From Tubulanus polymorphus (taxonomy: Eukaryota; Nemertea; Palaeonemertea; Tubulaniformes; Tubulanidae), in NCBI RefSeq assembly GCF_964204645.1, contig NC_134035.1, positions 186,001 through 250,000 of the forward strand: 64,000 bases of DNA, written 5' to 3'. This document shows, piece by piece, positions 26,601 to 38,484 of the stretch. Both the position numbers and the translations under genes were made by a program. Position 1 is the stretch's first letter. Every line of letters begins with the position of its first letter. The notes beneath the pieces were generated by a model. It saw only the letters and a program-made list of their open reading frames with translations, did no database searches and was not told the DNA's origin.

Positions 26601-26993
26601 GTTAGAGGACTCGATCCGTACACAAAGGCCAACAGTTAGAGGACTCGATCCGTACACAAAGGCCAACAGTTAGAGGACTCGATCCGTGCACAAAGGCCAA
26701 CAGTTAGAGGACTCGATCCGTGCACAAAGGCCAACAGTTAGGGGACTCGATCCGTGCACAAAGGCCAACAGTTAGAGGACTCGATCCGTGCACAAATGCC
26801 AACACTTAGAGGACTCGATCCGTGCACAAAGGCCAACAGTTAGAGGACTCGATCCGTACACAAAGGCCAACAGTTAGAGGACTCGATCCGTGCACAAAGG
26901 CCAACAGTTAGAGGACTCGATCCGTACACAAAGGCCAACAGTTAGAGGCCACTCGATCCGTACACAAAGGCCAACAGTTAGAGGACTCGATAA
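20669..26993 (+). repeat. 34/36-bp minisatellite, about 185 units
   Basis: The tandem unit includes actcgatccgtgcacaaagg followed by ccaacagttagagg, making 34 bp, or 36 bp when an extra cc precedes actcg. Point variants mark units: gtacac for gtgcac, ttacagg or ttatagg for ttagagg, ttagggg, caaaagtt, and ccgaaaacaaagg. Groups of marked units recur, so the array has higher-order structure: the block near 23321-23582 reappears near 25549-25810, shifted 2228 bp. As 34 is not a multiple of three, three units give a 34-residue periodic open frame (VHKGQQLEDSIRAQRPTV type). These frames, up to 163 codons, come from the repeat and show no sign of being genes. Confidence 0.97.
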
Positions 26994-27032
26994 ATAAGTA
27001 ATGAAATCGGGCGATAATGGTGATCGGTCATT

Positions 27033-27402
27033 TTATCTCCACGCCGATGTTGTTATGCTAAGCATTTTAATCGCAGTCATTTCATGCACATACATTTCAA
27101 ATTTTTCGGGTGGAATTGCGAACTGGAAATCGTTCCAGTCCGGTCCATTCTGACGCAAATTCGCTGGTGTCGTCGTTTTCACTGGTGTCGACTTCGTTTT
27201 CGATAAAGGTGACACTGACATATTCAACTTCATTCTCTTAGGCGGAGTCGACTTTTCCAACTCATCGCTCGATACTGAACTTGAGTCAAGTTTTAATTAG
27301 AAGTATGTTCAGTAATACAAGACGATAGATAGCAGTAAGATCCTAACCATCAGTGTCCATTTCCGTTGATTCATCCGCGAACGGATCGTAATCGGAATCC
27401 AT
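27033..27402 (-). pseudogene. Possible two-exon gene or gene fragment next to the minisatellite
   Basis: On the minus strand, an acceptor (tttcag) precedes ATG at 27402. The exon encodes MDSDYDPFADESTEMDTD and ends at a GT donor at 27348. An acceptor near 27280 then joins in phase to a second exon reading SSDELEKSTPPKRMKLN, then DWNDFQFAIPPEKFEMYVHE, and ending with a stop at 27033. The joined product is about 98 residues: an acidic start, then a basic Ser/Thr/Pro-rich stretch. It lies 40 bp from the edge of the minisatellite, so it may be the 5' end of a longer gene or transposon cut by repeat expansion. I do not recognise the family. Splice sites are predicted by eye only. Confidence 0.4.
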
Positions 27403-27430
27403 GCTGAAATGAAAGACATCAATACGTAAT

Positions 27431-27895
27431 CAATATTTCGCCAATTTGAGGCATTTTAGGGGGGTCTAAAAAAATATTTCTAGGGTACCGAGCGCTTTGA
27501 AACTTCTAGGGTACACGTATAAATATCTAATCTATCGCTGGAACATACGACACCGGATCTAAAAAATCATGGCTCAAAATGACTCCGAAAAAATCAATAT
27601 TTCGCCAATTTGAGGCATTTTAGGGGGGTCTAAAAAAAATATTTCTAGGCTACTGAGTGCTTTGAAACTTCTAGGGTACACGTATAAATATCTAATCTAT
27701 CGCTGAAACATACGACACCGGATCTCGGATCAACCAAAAAACCAGCGGCCCAAAATAACTAAAAAATGACAATATTTCAGGGTTTTTGGGGTATTAAAAA
27801 TATTTTTAGGGTACCGTGCATCCTGAAAATTGATAAACACACCTCAAAACATCTAATGTTATAGAAAATAATTTGACACCGGGTCTATTAGTCTT
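27431..27895 (+). repeat. Three tandem copies of a roughly 165-bp repeat
   Basis: Copies start at 27431 and 27595 with caatatttcgccaatttgag, and at 27770 with a diverged version. Each holds ggggtctaaaaa or similar, tctagggtac or similar, aacatctaat-type and gacaccgg strings in the same order. Copies 1 and 2 are very similar; copy 3 is clearly older. No coding potential is seen. It fills the gap between the gene fragment and the solo satellite copy. Confidence 0.85.
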
Positions 27896-27956
27896 TTCAA
27901 TAAAATTTTATTGAATTGGGACACAGTGACTTGCATTGAGCATTCATCCTATTCCG

Positions 27957-29280
27957 CGATCAATTCAATCTCGACCGTCTAGTGCTGCCGCTATGTATAA
28001 CGATAGCGTGGAAAACGTGAACTAACATAGTACTCGCTTGCCAGAGTCTTCGAACGGCAGGAGTGGACGAACTAATTACCGATTTGCGGGCCGGATTCCG
28101 AGGAAAATTCTTAAACTCTGAAAACTGCTCAGAAACGTTTGAACCAAACATTTGTTCTATAAAAGAATGAGCCTTAAAAAGTAAATTTGAATCGGGGTAT
28201 TTCTAGTATGGTCTGGGAGAGAGCGACAGGTGTTTGTATGTTCCCTGTTTATTTGCGCGCAAATAGAATATATCGAAGAAGAAATACGGAAAATTTGTCA
28301 ATTCAGATAATAAATCATCATTCAAAATGTAAATGAATAATATATTCTGTATGTAAGTACTATATTCATTGATAAGTAAGTGAATTTTAGCTAAAAAGAA
28401 TTAAATATGATACCTAAAAAATAAGGAAATATCATAAAAAATTCAGAACGTATTCATAGTATCATATTTAATCAGAATTAGACGCCACACTGGTCTGTAT
28501 TGTACGTAATAAGGACATTTAAATTCCGGCGGTAAATATGCGCTACTATTTTAGTTCACAGAAATTCCGCTATCGTTATTCGTAGGGGCAGCGCTGTACG
28601 GTAAATATCTAACTCAGCCTCGCAATCTTACTGTGGCATGCGAGTAATACAGATATTTTTCTTAGCCGAATTTCGTTCATTATCTAATACGATTCCATTG
28701 TATATGAATAATTCTACTATCGTTCAAGGTTTTTTGAAGGGAATCTTCTTTTTAAAACGAACTTCAAACCATTTTTGATAGAACTCTTTTGTCCGCGGAA
28801 TCTATTAGCATCCGGTAAAGCGGTAGGCTCACATGCCAAAGGAAGAATTTCAAGCAAATTAAATTTTATTCTCTAATATAGTACATTCAACTACCTCTAA
28901 CACTGTAACCAGAAAAAAATGCTCTGAAACTATTAAAGAAACAATTTTCTATGAAAGAATAAGGCTTAAGGGTAAATTTGAAGTCAAGTTCTCCCAATAT
29001 TCGTTCGTTTGTTTGTTTATCCTCCCGGTGAGTTCTAACACTGCCCACACATATTTATCCAGTTCATCTGATCCTGATCATCGAACTCAAAAGTCAATAA
29101 TTCCATCCTAAAGATGACAAACATCCTAAAAGATATAAATGAAACTTAATAGATTTGAGGCCACCAATCAGTTATACGGAGTTAGAGTTAAGTCTAATTA
29201 CCGGTGTATCAGAGAAATGGCAATCTAAAAGAAATTCTACTCACACTCACTAGCCCTTGTCTAGCAGTAATGGTAGTCCA
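27957..29280 (+). repeat. Dispersed solo copy of part of the 2.84-kb satellite unit
   Basis: This region matches the satellite unit from cgcgatcaattcaatctcga (unit position about 957) to ctagcagtaatggtagtccac (about 2530), with scattered substitutions. Compared with the array it lacks about 240 bp: the array has a segment starting ggtagcctactcccc between caatctaa and aagaaattctactc, while the solo copy joins these directly. It also lacks the unit's G-rich minisatellite and subrepeats. The shared part therefore behaves as a separate dispersed element that became one component of the tandem unit. Terminal repeats are not obvious at its ends. Confidence 0.92.
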
Positions 29281-29504
29281 CTTGGCGTCATACTGAGAAT
29301 GCATGAAATTTTTTATACTGAATGTACACAATTATATTCAGTCTCCAACCAGTTTCTGTTGAGATAAGCAAAATCCAAGGGAAAAGATAACTGCATATTT
29401 ATCTATAAAGAATGCATTTAATTGTAAAGTATTTATTTTCTTGTAAATTGATATCAGTGAAAAACAAAGAGTCAGTTGATTTAAGTACAATACACGTAGT
29501 GCTG

Positions 29505-32500
29505 CTATTCTATATCAATTAAATTATCATCCACTTCATCTCCGTCTGACGGTGAACAATTAGTCAAAGACAAAACTTCCTCTTTTCGAAATAAACCACT
29601 TCGTTTTTCTTTCAGTAATTGACGATATTCTTTTCTTTGTCTTTGTCGTATTTCTTTTGTCTGTTGAGTTCGACGTTCTTTTGGATGTTTCTGTAAAACG
29701 GTATTAAACAATATCAGTAAATTATACCGAACATGAGGTGCTGGCATTACTAGACAATAGGTATCAAGGGTGGATCCAGTCTACCGGTTAAACGGTACTC
29801 ACGATTGTAGAAGTGACCAGTTCTATTTTACAAGTTATGGTAGAAGTAATTTAAAATGGTCAATTTGAATAATTGTAAATGTGTATAATTCTTATTTCTT
29901 TTATGAATAATTTTCCTTTAACACAAGTCAAAAATGTCAAATTTTGTGGATAAATGGAAGGATAGATTTCATGCCCCACATTGACTCTCAGAGATTGCAT
30001 CTCAGAGCCCCAAAAATTTTTAATTTTCTATGATATCGGTGCCCTGCCATAGCTGAGCAGTATTCAGAAACCGAGCCCCTAAATCCTGGACCCTGAAAAC
30101 ACAGATATTTCACTCTACAATACCGTAATGAAGGGGTGCAGGGGTCACAGATTAATGACCCCAAACGGTAGGGGTTCATATCGTTTACCTTGAGATGTTT
30201 TTTGTGAGTAGGTGAAGCAGTCGACGAACTACAGCTGCTGCTGCTGCTGCTGTTGCATCTATGATTCACAACTAATTCCACTGTTATATGCTGACGTAGA
30301 TATTCACGAACCATGTGAAGTTTTCGATCGTTTAAATCGTCCAAATCTAAAAATTAAACAATAACAGATCCGTAAGACACCTTTAACAAATATAAATTTA
30401 ACGATTTCAAACAGAGTTAGCCCATTTCAAAAACTTATTGATAATTATCAAATCCCAATTGCAACAATTTTTCATATCTATGGATAAAGGTACCCAATTG
30501 AAATTCAATTTCAATTTCAGATTTTCAGAAAACACGAAGGAATACATTACCTATTATAAATTCAGTATCAGTCGGTGAAACTCGAGCTTGTGGACTGATG
30601 ATTCCTATCACTTCTAACTGATCTCTCAGTTCTAATTGTTGGCTGATTATTTGGCTTAATTCTTCAATAGTCGTGAGCTGTTCATCATCGGACATCCCAG
30701 ACCTGAAAACATTGATAAGTGAGATGAGATTGGGCACCTACAAGGTTACTGTGGCAAGTGAAGATCCACCAGATGGTGCTCGTCCACAAATCAGTTTCGT
30801 CGACTTTTCACTACCAAACATTGACCGTAAATTTATCTCATATCTTTCTTGTTTCAGATCTACCTGAAAACTGAGTTCAAAGCTGATTGGGTCCAGGGTT
30901 GTTTGAAAACTACCCAGGGATGATTGCCAAGTTTCACTGTAAGAGGAAACTAGAGGCTTAAAAGTTCAGACAAAAAACAACCTCTTTTTCTGATCGACCC
31001 AATTTTTCTTGTGCTGATAGGCCTTTGGTGGAGACATATTCACAGTTCATAAACTCATGATGACAATTGTTTGAAATGCAAATCTTCAGAAGTATGCTCG
31101 AAGTGCAGATTTTGAAGAGCTAAAGAAACAACTAGATTCGATTGACAGATGAAACATGAACGCATTTAAGAGTGACAGAGCTTCTCTCCAAGAGTGCGCT
31201 GATAAATTCATTCCAAGAAAATAAGACCGACTGATAGTCATGCCATCTGTAGGGATAAACCTCAAAATGAATGTAATCTTTAATCCTGACACTTATTCAT
31301 ATTACGTGCGACAAATATGATAAGATTTAAGAATTTCAAGATACATTAATGTGGCACTTGTACTAACTCAAACAGCGGTTGTTAACGCTCATGAGTCTAC
31401 TAGAGTGCACAGATAGATGGAACTTCTAAAATAAGTTTCATAGAGTAATTCCTTAAAAAATACAAGAACCATGGCCCAGTTCCACAGTTGTGAGTTAGAG
31501 TTAAAACTAGTTGATTTTTAATGAGTTATCTCAGAGTCAAATCTTAACTCACAACTGTGGAACTGGACCCAGAAGATTTAGGACAAATAAGAATCAATGC
31601 GAAGCACTTACCAGGTTTTCTTATTGTTTCTGAAATGGATCGATGAGGCTATTGATTTGTTGATGCTGCTGTTATCATTTCTACACAAGACCTCGTGAGG
31701 ATGTGAGGTCGAAGGACGCGAGGTATTTTTTAACACTGATGACATTAAACCGTAATTACTACTGACTGCATCACCGGCGCCCCCTGTGTTGTTATTCCAT
31801 GGATCTAAAATATAGCATGTCACATGAATGAATTGAGCTGGATTTCAAGTAAATAACGACATTCTCTTCTCATATTCCAAGTCATTACAACACTGTGCAA
31901 CTGATTTCATATCACGCTGTCAATACTAACCTGTCATTTGGCAATCATCCAATAAATTCAATAAAGAACTATTCAGATGAACGGAGTCTTCGGGTAAAGG
32001 TAAAAGAGGGTCGTCGAATTCCGCATCGAAATCAAACAGTAAATCGTCGCTACATTCAGAACTCGCGACGCTTCCTGCAGACGTGCTACAACTTAATACA
32101 CGGTTCATCTGTCGAGTTTCCTCTCGAATTTGATCATTTTGATATTTTACCCTGAAATTATGCGAACAATAACAGTAAAATAATCGGACACATGCCTTAA
32201 TCCGTCGAGGCAATATCAAAAATAATCTGAATCAATCTGCAAGCACAGTACAGGTTGAGTGATAATCTGAGGTAAGCTTGTGATAATCCTAGGGGTGGTA
32301 AGTGCAGTCTACTTCACTTCGTTCGAGTGATTCATCCATACATACAGTAATTACAGCCCAATAGACTAACACCATTTGGACAATGAGAAACTTGATTTTA
32401 CTTAATGGGGAAACAAAAATGAGATACACTTGCGCGTTAAATAGATTCGGCATCATTTTAGTTCTTGTACTGCATTGTATACCGTCCTGTTAAACATACC

Positions 32501-33034
32501 TATCAATCTCCAATTCTAAATTCGTGATATCAAAATCGAAGTCTAATAAATTGTTTGTAGTATTATTGGTTGCGCTGGTGATCGGGTCGTCATTCAAGAT
32601 GTCATCTGTACTAAACATAACGTTAAACAGGTCTCCGCTAGTCGCTGTATTCCATGGACTATAAATAGAAAATCAATTATCTTACAAAACATCTTACTCA
32701 ATGTCAACATTCAAAACCATCATTATACAGAATAATGCCTACAATTTTGTTTGGGCATGACATTTGATATTGACAAGAACAACTCCAGAGCAAGCAGAAA
32801 TATCTGGGGATGAATTTTTTATTCCTATAATCTTCCATTTTTGATAACACTGCTTGCTTGGCAGTGTGGTATTAAGAAGCTCTTTTGCTCTTTAATGAGC
32901 AACCGTTTTAGCTGTGACATGATATGGGCGTATTGCGTACAGACTACAATGGAATGAAAAGCCGGTTCCCTCTCGTCGAGCTCGACTCACCTGCTGCTGG
33001 TGAATATACCGGCGTTACAATGGTCAGTCAACAT
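29505..33034 (-). CDS. FAM199X: FAM199X-like protein, 7 exons, 370 aa
   Basis: Coding exons on the minus strand: 32991-33034, 32500-32658, 31931-32151, 31612-31804, 30551-30702, 30189-30346 and 29505-29690. All junctions are GT-AG and in phase, giving 370 residues. Similarity to vertebrate FAM199X is clear in three blocks: SVASSECS (about 95-102); WSGMSDDEQ through ISPQARVSPTDTEFII (206-256) followed by DLNDRKLHMVREYLRQH; and the basic C-terminal tail ending SGLFRKEEVLSL with an acidic last stretch. The N-terminal half is acidic and Asn/Ser-rich, with PWN tripeptides at the start of exons 2 and 4. A poly-Ser run comes from a CTG repeat near 30234. The family has no established biochemical function. 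AATAAA on the minus strand at 29432-29437 fits the poly(A) signal. The gene lies head-to-head with INTS12, 674 bp between start codons. Confidence 0.88.
31473..31570. mobile_element. Short palindromic (foldback) element in a FAM199X intron
   Basis: The left arm ggcccagttccacagttgtg and the right arm cacaactgtggaactggacc are near-perfect inverted repeats, about 24 bp each, around a 50-bp centre. This is the best-preserved copy of the family in the window. It lies in the intron between exons 4 and 5 of FAM199X. Confidence 0.8.
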
Positions 33035-33708
33035 AATTACTGCAATCAGTCGTTATAATTAGAGATGTTGCTATAATTAACAGGTCATGTCGCACGGTAC
33101 TACACCAATTAAAAACACCACGAACGAAGATAGCAACACAACGCTGAATCAACGTGGATTTACTACGTCACACCAGCAAGCGGGTATCGTTATTTCCGGG
33201 TTTTAGTGTCATGCGCCACCGTATAGTGGCAGCACCTTACAGTCAGGAATTTGTCCAATTAGGGTTAGGGTTAGCTGCAAGTGCGCAGAATGGGACAGGC
33301 AACCAGTCTACTGAAGATAGAGACCGGTAACCAGTCTAGTTTGTCATCGAATAATTCATAGCTCATTCGTACAGTAATATTTCATATTTCATTATTCATT
33401 CGTTTGTTTTTCCTCTTAAATTGTCTTCATCCCATTATTGAGTAATGACGCAAAACATCGAGGAACTTGGAATGTTCTATTCTACATCCCAAGGTCGTTG
33501 AACTATCAATTCAATTAAATTCATTGACATTAGAATAGATGGAGTTTTGAAATAACTCTGATACCTCACCCTTCCATTTCTAATCTCAACTATTTTGACG
33601 GAAAAAGAATTATACTACCTCCTACCTATACTACTCTGCCCTGGACCAGGGGCAGGGAGAAGAAGCCACTCGTTAAAGACAGACATTTATCAATCAATCA
33701 ACAACGTC
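33035..33708. promoter_or_regulatory. Head-to-head spacer between FAM199X and INTS12
   Basis: The start codons of two divergent genes are 674 bp apart, so both promoters and 5' leaders must lie here or nearby. A short telomere-like run (ttagggttagggttag) sits near 33260, and aaccagtct occurs near 33303 and 33331, a string also seen at 49194 and 63477. No TATA box or CpG-rich core is obvious. Confidence 0.5.
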
Positions 33709-36408
33709 ATGGCAAATTTAGAGTTAGATCCAGTTTTTGTCAAGGCCCTTCGGCTTTTACATTCTAAAAGTAAAGAATCTACTGAACAGCTGAAACAAAT
33801 GATGTTTGATGCCATAAATCAGGTGCAGAAGAAATCGGGAACTAAGGTGATTAAGAAATTTATTTTAAAATTCTTGTAAGCGTAGAGAAAGTTTTTGACT
33901 CTCTAGTCTAAAGATTGCTTGAAATCAAATGAGATTATCAGGGAATTTTGGATTTCGTGATCTGTAAGAAACCTGTAATTTCTATTTCAGGATGAAGCAA
34001 ATAAATCACCATCGAATCGTACATCAGGAAAGTCTTCAGGACAAGGCACCAAGAATTCAGAGGTTGATTCGAATAATAAGAAAAAAGAGGCTGAAAAACG
34101 AAATTTCGATAAAGTGAGAATTGAATCGATATTTCAGGGGTATCGGGCTAATTCCAGGGCCCAGTTTAATAGATGGGTAATACCTTTAACCCAGGGGCAA
34201 CAAATGAATTTAGTTAACCCTTGGGTGTAAGGTAATACCGGTTTATTAAAATGGGCCCAGGGTATCGGCAATATTTCAGTCATTGATCGTCAAATCAAAA
34301 GGTTTTAAGATTAAAATCTATATCTTCTGTAATCAGTTGAAGCAGGATATCGCGGATTTTGCCTCAGCCACGCAGGATCAGGCCAAGAAAGCGAAACTAG
34401 ATACGTCAAAGTCATCATCCCATAGCCACAGCAGCAGCAGCAGCAGCGGTAGTGAGGTGAAAAAAGAGTCAAAAGATAAACCAGTTTATAAGGAATTCGA
34501 TATATTCAGCTCGTTGAAAGAAGTGAAAGAGAAACCTGTGACGAAAGAAAGATTAAAATCATCAAATATTCCTGAACAAAAGGTGATTTCATACTCAATC
34601 CCTCGTTCAAAAACTGGATTCAGAATCGGTTTTTCTAATCTACACTTGAAATATGGATATATTTTTCTATAAGAGATGATTGAATTTTGTTGTTTTTTTT
34701 TCGACAGACGCCTGAAGTGAAATCGCTTGCATCGACAAATAAAGAGAAATATCCACATCAAGATTCCGATACTGAAACTGATTCGTCTAATACTGATAAC
34801 GAACGAGGGATGGATGCTGATGATTTCGCTGTAGATATGGGCATCGCTTGTGTTGTATGCAGGTTAGTAACGCGTCTCAATTACTTCTTTTTAACAAGTC
34901 ATTTGCGAACTCAGTTTCATTAGATCTGGTGAAAATCAGTGAACAACTTCTTTGTCTCAACAACTTCAACCTCAAAAATATGTTCATCGATGTTATTAAG
35001 ATTGTAGCACTTTTTTTGACAGACAATTCGATGTTTCATCCGGGAATCAACTTGTCGAATGTCAAGAATGTCACAGTCTTTATCACCAGGTTAGATCGTA
35101 CTGATATCAATCTCATCGTTAATTCTGATACTGTTTTATTTCCGTTATAGTTTCAACTGTTGTTGTTTTCAGGAATGCCACAAACCTCCGGTCATCAATC
35201 AAGACGTCAATGATCCGAGATTTGTTTGGTATTGTTCGAAATGCCAGAAAAATCTCAAGAAAATGGTGAGTATTTTTGTTTCGAATATCTTTAAGAGACT
35301 CTTAAGGATCATTTGTGACCAGTGATTTGTATTTGGATTAGTGGCAATAGAAACTTTAATAGATTTGAATTAAGAAGAGTCAGCAGACATTCATATTGTT
35401 AGTTCTTAGATTAATCAGGGTTCTTGGCAAGTCTCAAAAATGCTTAAAGGTGCTAACTTGTGATAAAATACAAAAATAAAAGACTAACACTTTTGGCAAA
35501 AAAAAGAGCTTACTAGTGACACGGTTATTTTTTGGACAATTATGCGTTATGTTAACATTACTACTTTTGTCTTAGAAAAAGTGCTTATTTTTCCCTCACC
35601 TCTCACTTAGAAAAATTTCCCTCACCTCTCTATGAACTACCAGTAGATTGTTTATTGTTTTTCTAGGTGTCGAGTAAATCACAGAAAACGTCAAAATCGT
35701 CTGCACCAGCGCCATCTTCAATCAGTTCAACTACTTCGACTAGCAGTAGTAGTACGTTCAGTTTCCTTAAACAGCCAGCTACTAGTACCAGTAAACCAGC
35801 TGCTAAAACTGACTCATCAGTGTTACAACCATTCAAAAGAATTGATCCAGTCAAGGTAAGAATCAGTCTAAAGATTGAACACCACGTTTCCACTTCAAAG
35901 TTACAACTGGACAAATGGCTCCTGAGCGCTCTAAAACTGGTCCCTGAATTTTAGGTTACGCCCTGATATTATCATTTCTTTTTTATTTTTTAAGCCATCG
36001 TCGAATAAAGAATCTCCGACAGGAAGTCGACCGATGGGTCTCGCCGGTTTGGCCGCTAATTTATCGGGAAAATCACTCGATTCCGGTCGATCTAAAACCG
36101 GTGATTCGTCGACGCGATCCGGGAAAGACGGGAAATCACGCCTGGCGTCGAGTTCCGATTCGTCGAAATCAGCGATGTCTAAAACGACATCCGCAAGTGA
36201 TTTATTAGGATCGAAAAAATCGCTCGGAGGCAGCTCCAGCGGCGGGAACAGCAGCGGTCACTCAAAATCATCGAGCGCCAGTAATCTAATGCAGAAATCA
36301 ACGTTTCTCGTCGGCGCCGATAAAATCACCGAGAAAAAATATTCATCGGCGAAAAGCGATTCGAAAAAAAAACCTTCTTCGAGCGGCAGCAAAGATCGCA
36401 GAAAGTGA
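33709..36408 (+). CDS. INTS12: Integrator complex subunit 12 (PHD finger), 8 exons, about 474 aa
   Basis: INTS12 is a subunit of Integrator, the nuclear complex that cleaves snRNA and other RNA polymerase II transcripts. Exons: 33709-33846, 33991-34113, 34337-34582 (an in-frame alternative start at 34346), 34708-34862, 35023-35089, 35173-35265, 35667-35855 and 35995-36408. The N-terminus ([20 protein letters not shown]) matches the conserved microdomain of human INTS12. A complete C4HC3 PHD finger follows: C217, C220, C234, C237, H242, C245, C264, C267. The acidic run before it ([16 protein letters not shown]) is also conserved. The rest is Ser/Lys-rich, includes [12 protein letters not shown], and ends in a basic tail as in the family. 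ATTAAA lies about 12 bp past the stop. The ATG at 33709 is chosen because it aligns with the family N-terminus. Confidence 0.95.
34154..34262. mobile_element. Short palindromic (foldback) element in an INTS12 intron
   Basis: Arms agggcccagtttaatagatg and, at the far end, the inverted form ending ttattaaaatgggcccaggg enclose further inverted matches (gggtaatacc against ggtaatacc). Length is about 109 bp and there is no coding capacity. Its gggcccagtt ends match the other palindromic elements listed in this window. Confidence 0.7.
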
Positions 36409-36946
36409 AAACAATGAAAGATTAAAACTGTATTAATTTTGACGCGTCGTAGCTGCAGATTTGTGTTGTATTTAGTATGAAACGTTAAACAATAGGATTA
36501 ATTATTTCTAACACAGTTTGTTTATAGTTTTATACTCAGAAGTTCAACTTCCTTCACACATCACCGGGGCTTACTACAGTAGACTGGGCTTCATGCAGAT
36601 CCAATTGAAATTCAATTCAGATAGCTCTCTCTCTCTCTAGTCGGACAAAAAGACAAGAACGCAGTCTTTTCTCGATCAGATGGAGAATTTGTCCAGCCCC
36701 AGTGAGTTCATGTCTCTAGTCGGACAAAATTCGATTTGTCCTAAAAGACAAGAACGAAGTCTTTTCTCGATCAGATGGAGAATTTGTCCAGCCCCAGTGA
36801 GTTCATGTCTCTAGTCGGACAAAATTCGATTTGTCCTAAAAGACAAGAACGAAGTCTTTTCTCGATCAGAGTACAGCCCCCGAATTTAACGTTCATCTAT
36901 CTCGGCATCTGTTTACATATGGAATAATTCGCTGGAACCTGTTTAC
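36409..36946. other. Tail-to-tail spacer between INTS12 and SERGEF
   Basis: This 538-bp gap holds the INTS12 3' end, a CT run near 36627, the 95-bp tandem repeat described separately, and the SERGEF 3' end. I see no other gene. Confidence 0.7.
36637..36873 (+). repeat. 95-bp tandem repeat, three copies
   Basis: Copies start with ctagtcggacaaaa at 36637, 36716 and 36811. The first lacks about 16 bp (attcgatttgtccta region) and the third is truncated after ctcgatcaga. Each carries agacaagaacgaagtctttt, a short inverted repeat (agac...gtct). It lies between two convergent genes. Confidence 0.9.
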
Positions 36947-38439
36947 TCATCCACAACCGGATAACGCGAACGAATGTCCACCTGAACATTCGATCATTAA
37001 CACATTTTTGTCTATGAAAGTTTTTACCGGTTCAGGCTTCGAAATATTCTCTTCATTTCCGTTACCACAAATACCGTGTTCATTCCATCCCCATGACAAC
37101 AGTTTACCACCGTCTGAAAAATAATGGATAGTTGTCAATTAGTCAGAAATTTCAGTAACTATGAACTCAATACAACCCTCAATGTACGCGATTTTCAACA
37201 ATCACTTTGACGGATGGTGGGTTTCGAAAAATTCAGCTATTTCATTTTGTATTGGGAAATTCTAATCATAGTTGAGATGAACCTCGACACTAGCGCTCAC
37301 GAGATGTACTTACTCGTCACAGCGAGATTATGTTCAGCACCACAACAGATATTGTACGAGATAAGATCAGGTATCTGTTTAATATTCCAATCACAGTGAC
37401 CTGTAGATACTTGTCGTCCTAGTTGATTATAGTTAGCACGACCCCAGCTATAAACAGCACCACTTTCTATATGAACGAAAATCAATAACGAGGGTCAGTA
37501 TCACAGAGGAGACTTCGATTAAAACCAGGTTCAGCTAATTTTCAGACAAAATTCAGGATCCAGTTCTAGATTTCAAAGTCAAATCCCCTGCTCCCGGCAG
37601 GTGTGGAGAGTTTGTAAGGGACACCGTCCCAATCAAAATTCTTAATTTGAATGATATCTACCATTCAAATAAATAACAGGGTCAATCCCTATTTTAAAAT
37701 ACCGGTAGTTCATTTTCAATATGAGACAAACCTTAACCGAGAACTGAGTCCTGACTGATTTAACGCATTTCTATCATACAACCGTGTAATAAAATCGTGA
37801 TTATTATTTGAAACCTACCAGTGGTGATAATATTATGCGTCCAGCCACAATGTATTGATTTCACAGTAAATGAAACTGGTATTTGAAGTGGTTTTGATAT
37901 CGATATCAGCTCACGTGTATCACATCCGAGCTGACCAAATTTATTACAACCCCAACCATAAAGTACACCATTATCTGAATAACAACAACAACAATATACA
38001 GTCTTTATACATGTAGGACATTCTATAAGTGCACGTGAGTTTATGAAGGTATGCAAGAGGGTCACTCTCCCCCACCCCCTACCCCCAATATATACTTAGT
38101 ATTCTTGTTCCCTTGTACTTTCTACGATGGACTCTTCATGACACCTTACAGCTGTAGTAGAAATCATTTGACCCCCAAATAAAGAAAAATCATTTTAGGG
38201 CGGATCCCTTTTTTATGCGTTTGCTTTTGTACAAAATATTGGAACCCCTCGAGGTGTGGTTTATTTGTACATTTCTAAAGGAATATAAACTAATGATGAT
38301 TCTAGTGTATTTGTTTTAACCAATGATCTACGTTTCACTCCAACCTGAAGCTTCGTTAAGAAAGAAGCCCAGTGATTTTACTGATGTTGTAATATATCCG
38401 GGTTTGCGATTTCATCTCAAATAAAAAGCCTTTAAACAC

Positions 38440-38484
<45 letters not shown>

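Noticed and set aside
20669-26993. CRISPR-like array of short repeats
   Set aside because: The units are contiguous with no unique spacers between them, and the setting is an intron-bearing animal genome. It is a minisatellite.
31895-32155. Plus-strand 86-codon frame
   Set aside because: Opposite-strand shadow of FAM199X exon 3.
33255-33275. Telomere-like ttagggttaggg run
   Set aside because: Only about two and a half hexamers, so chance or a trivial interstitial match.
35663-35914. Minus-strand 83-codon hydrophobic frame
   Set aside because: Shadow of the Ser/Thr-rich INTS12 exon 7 on the other strand.
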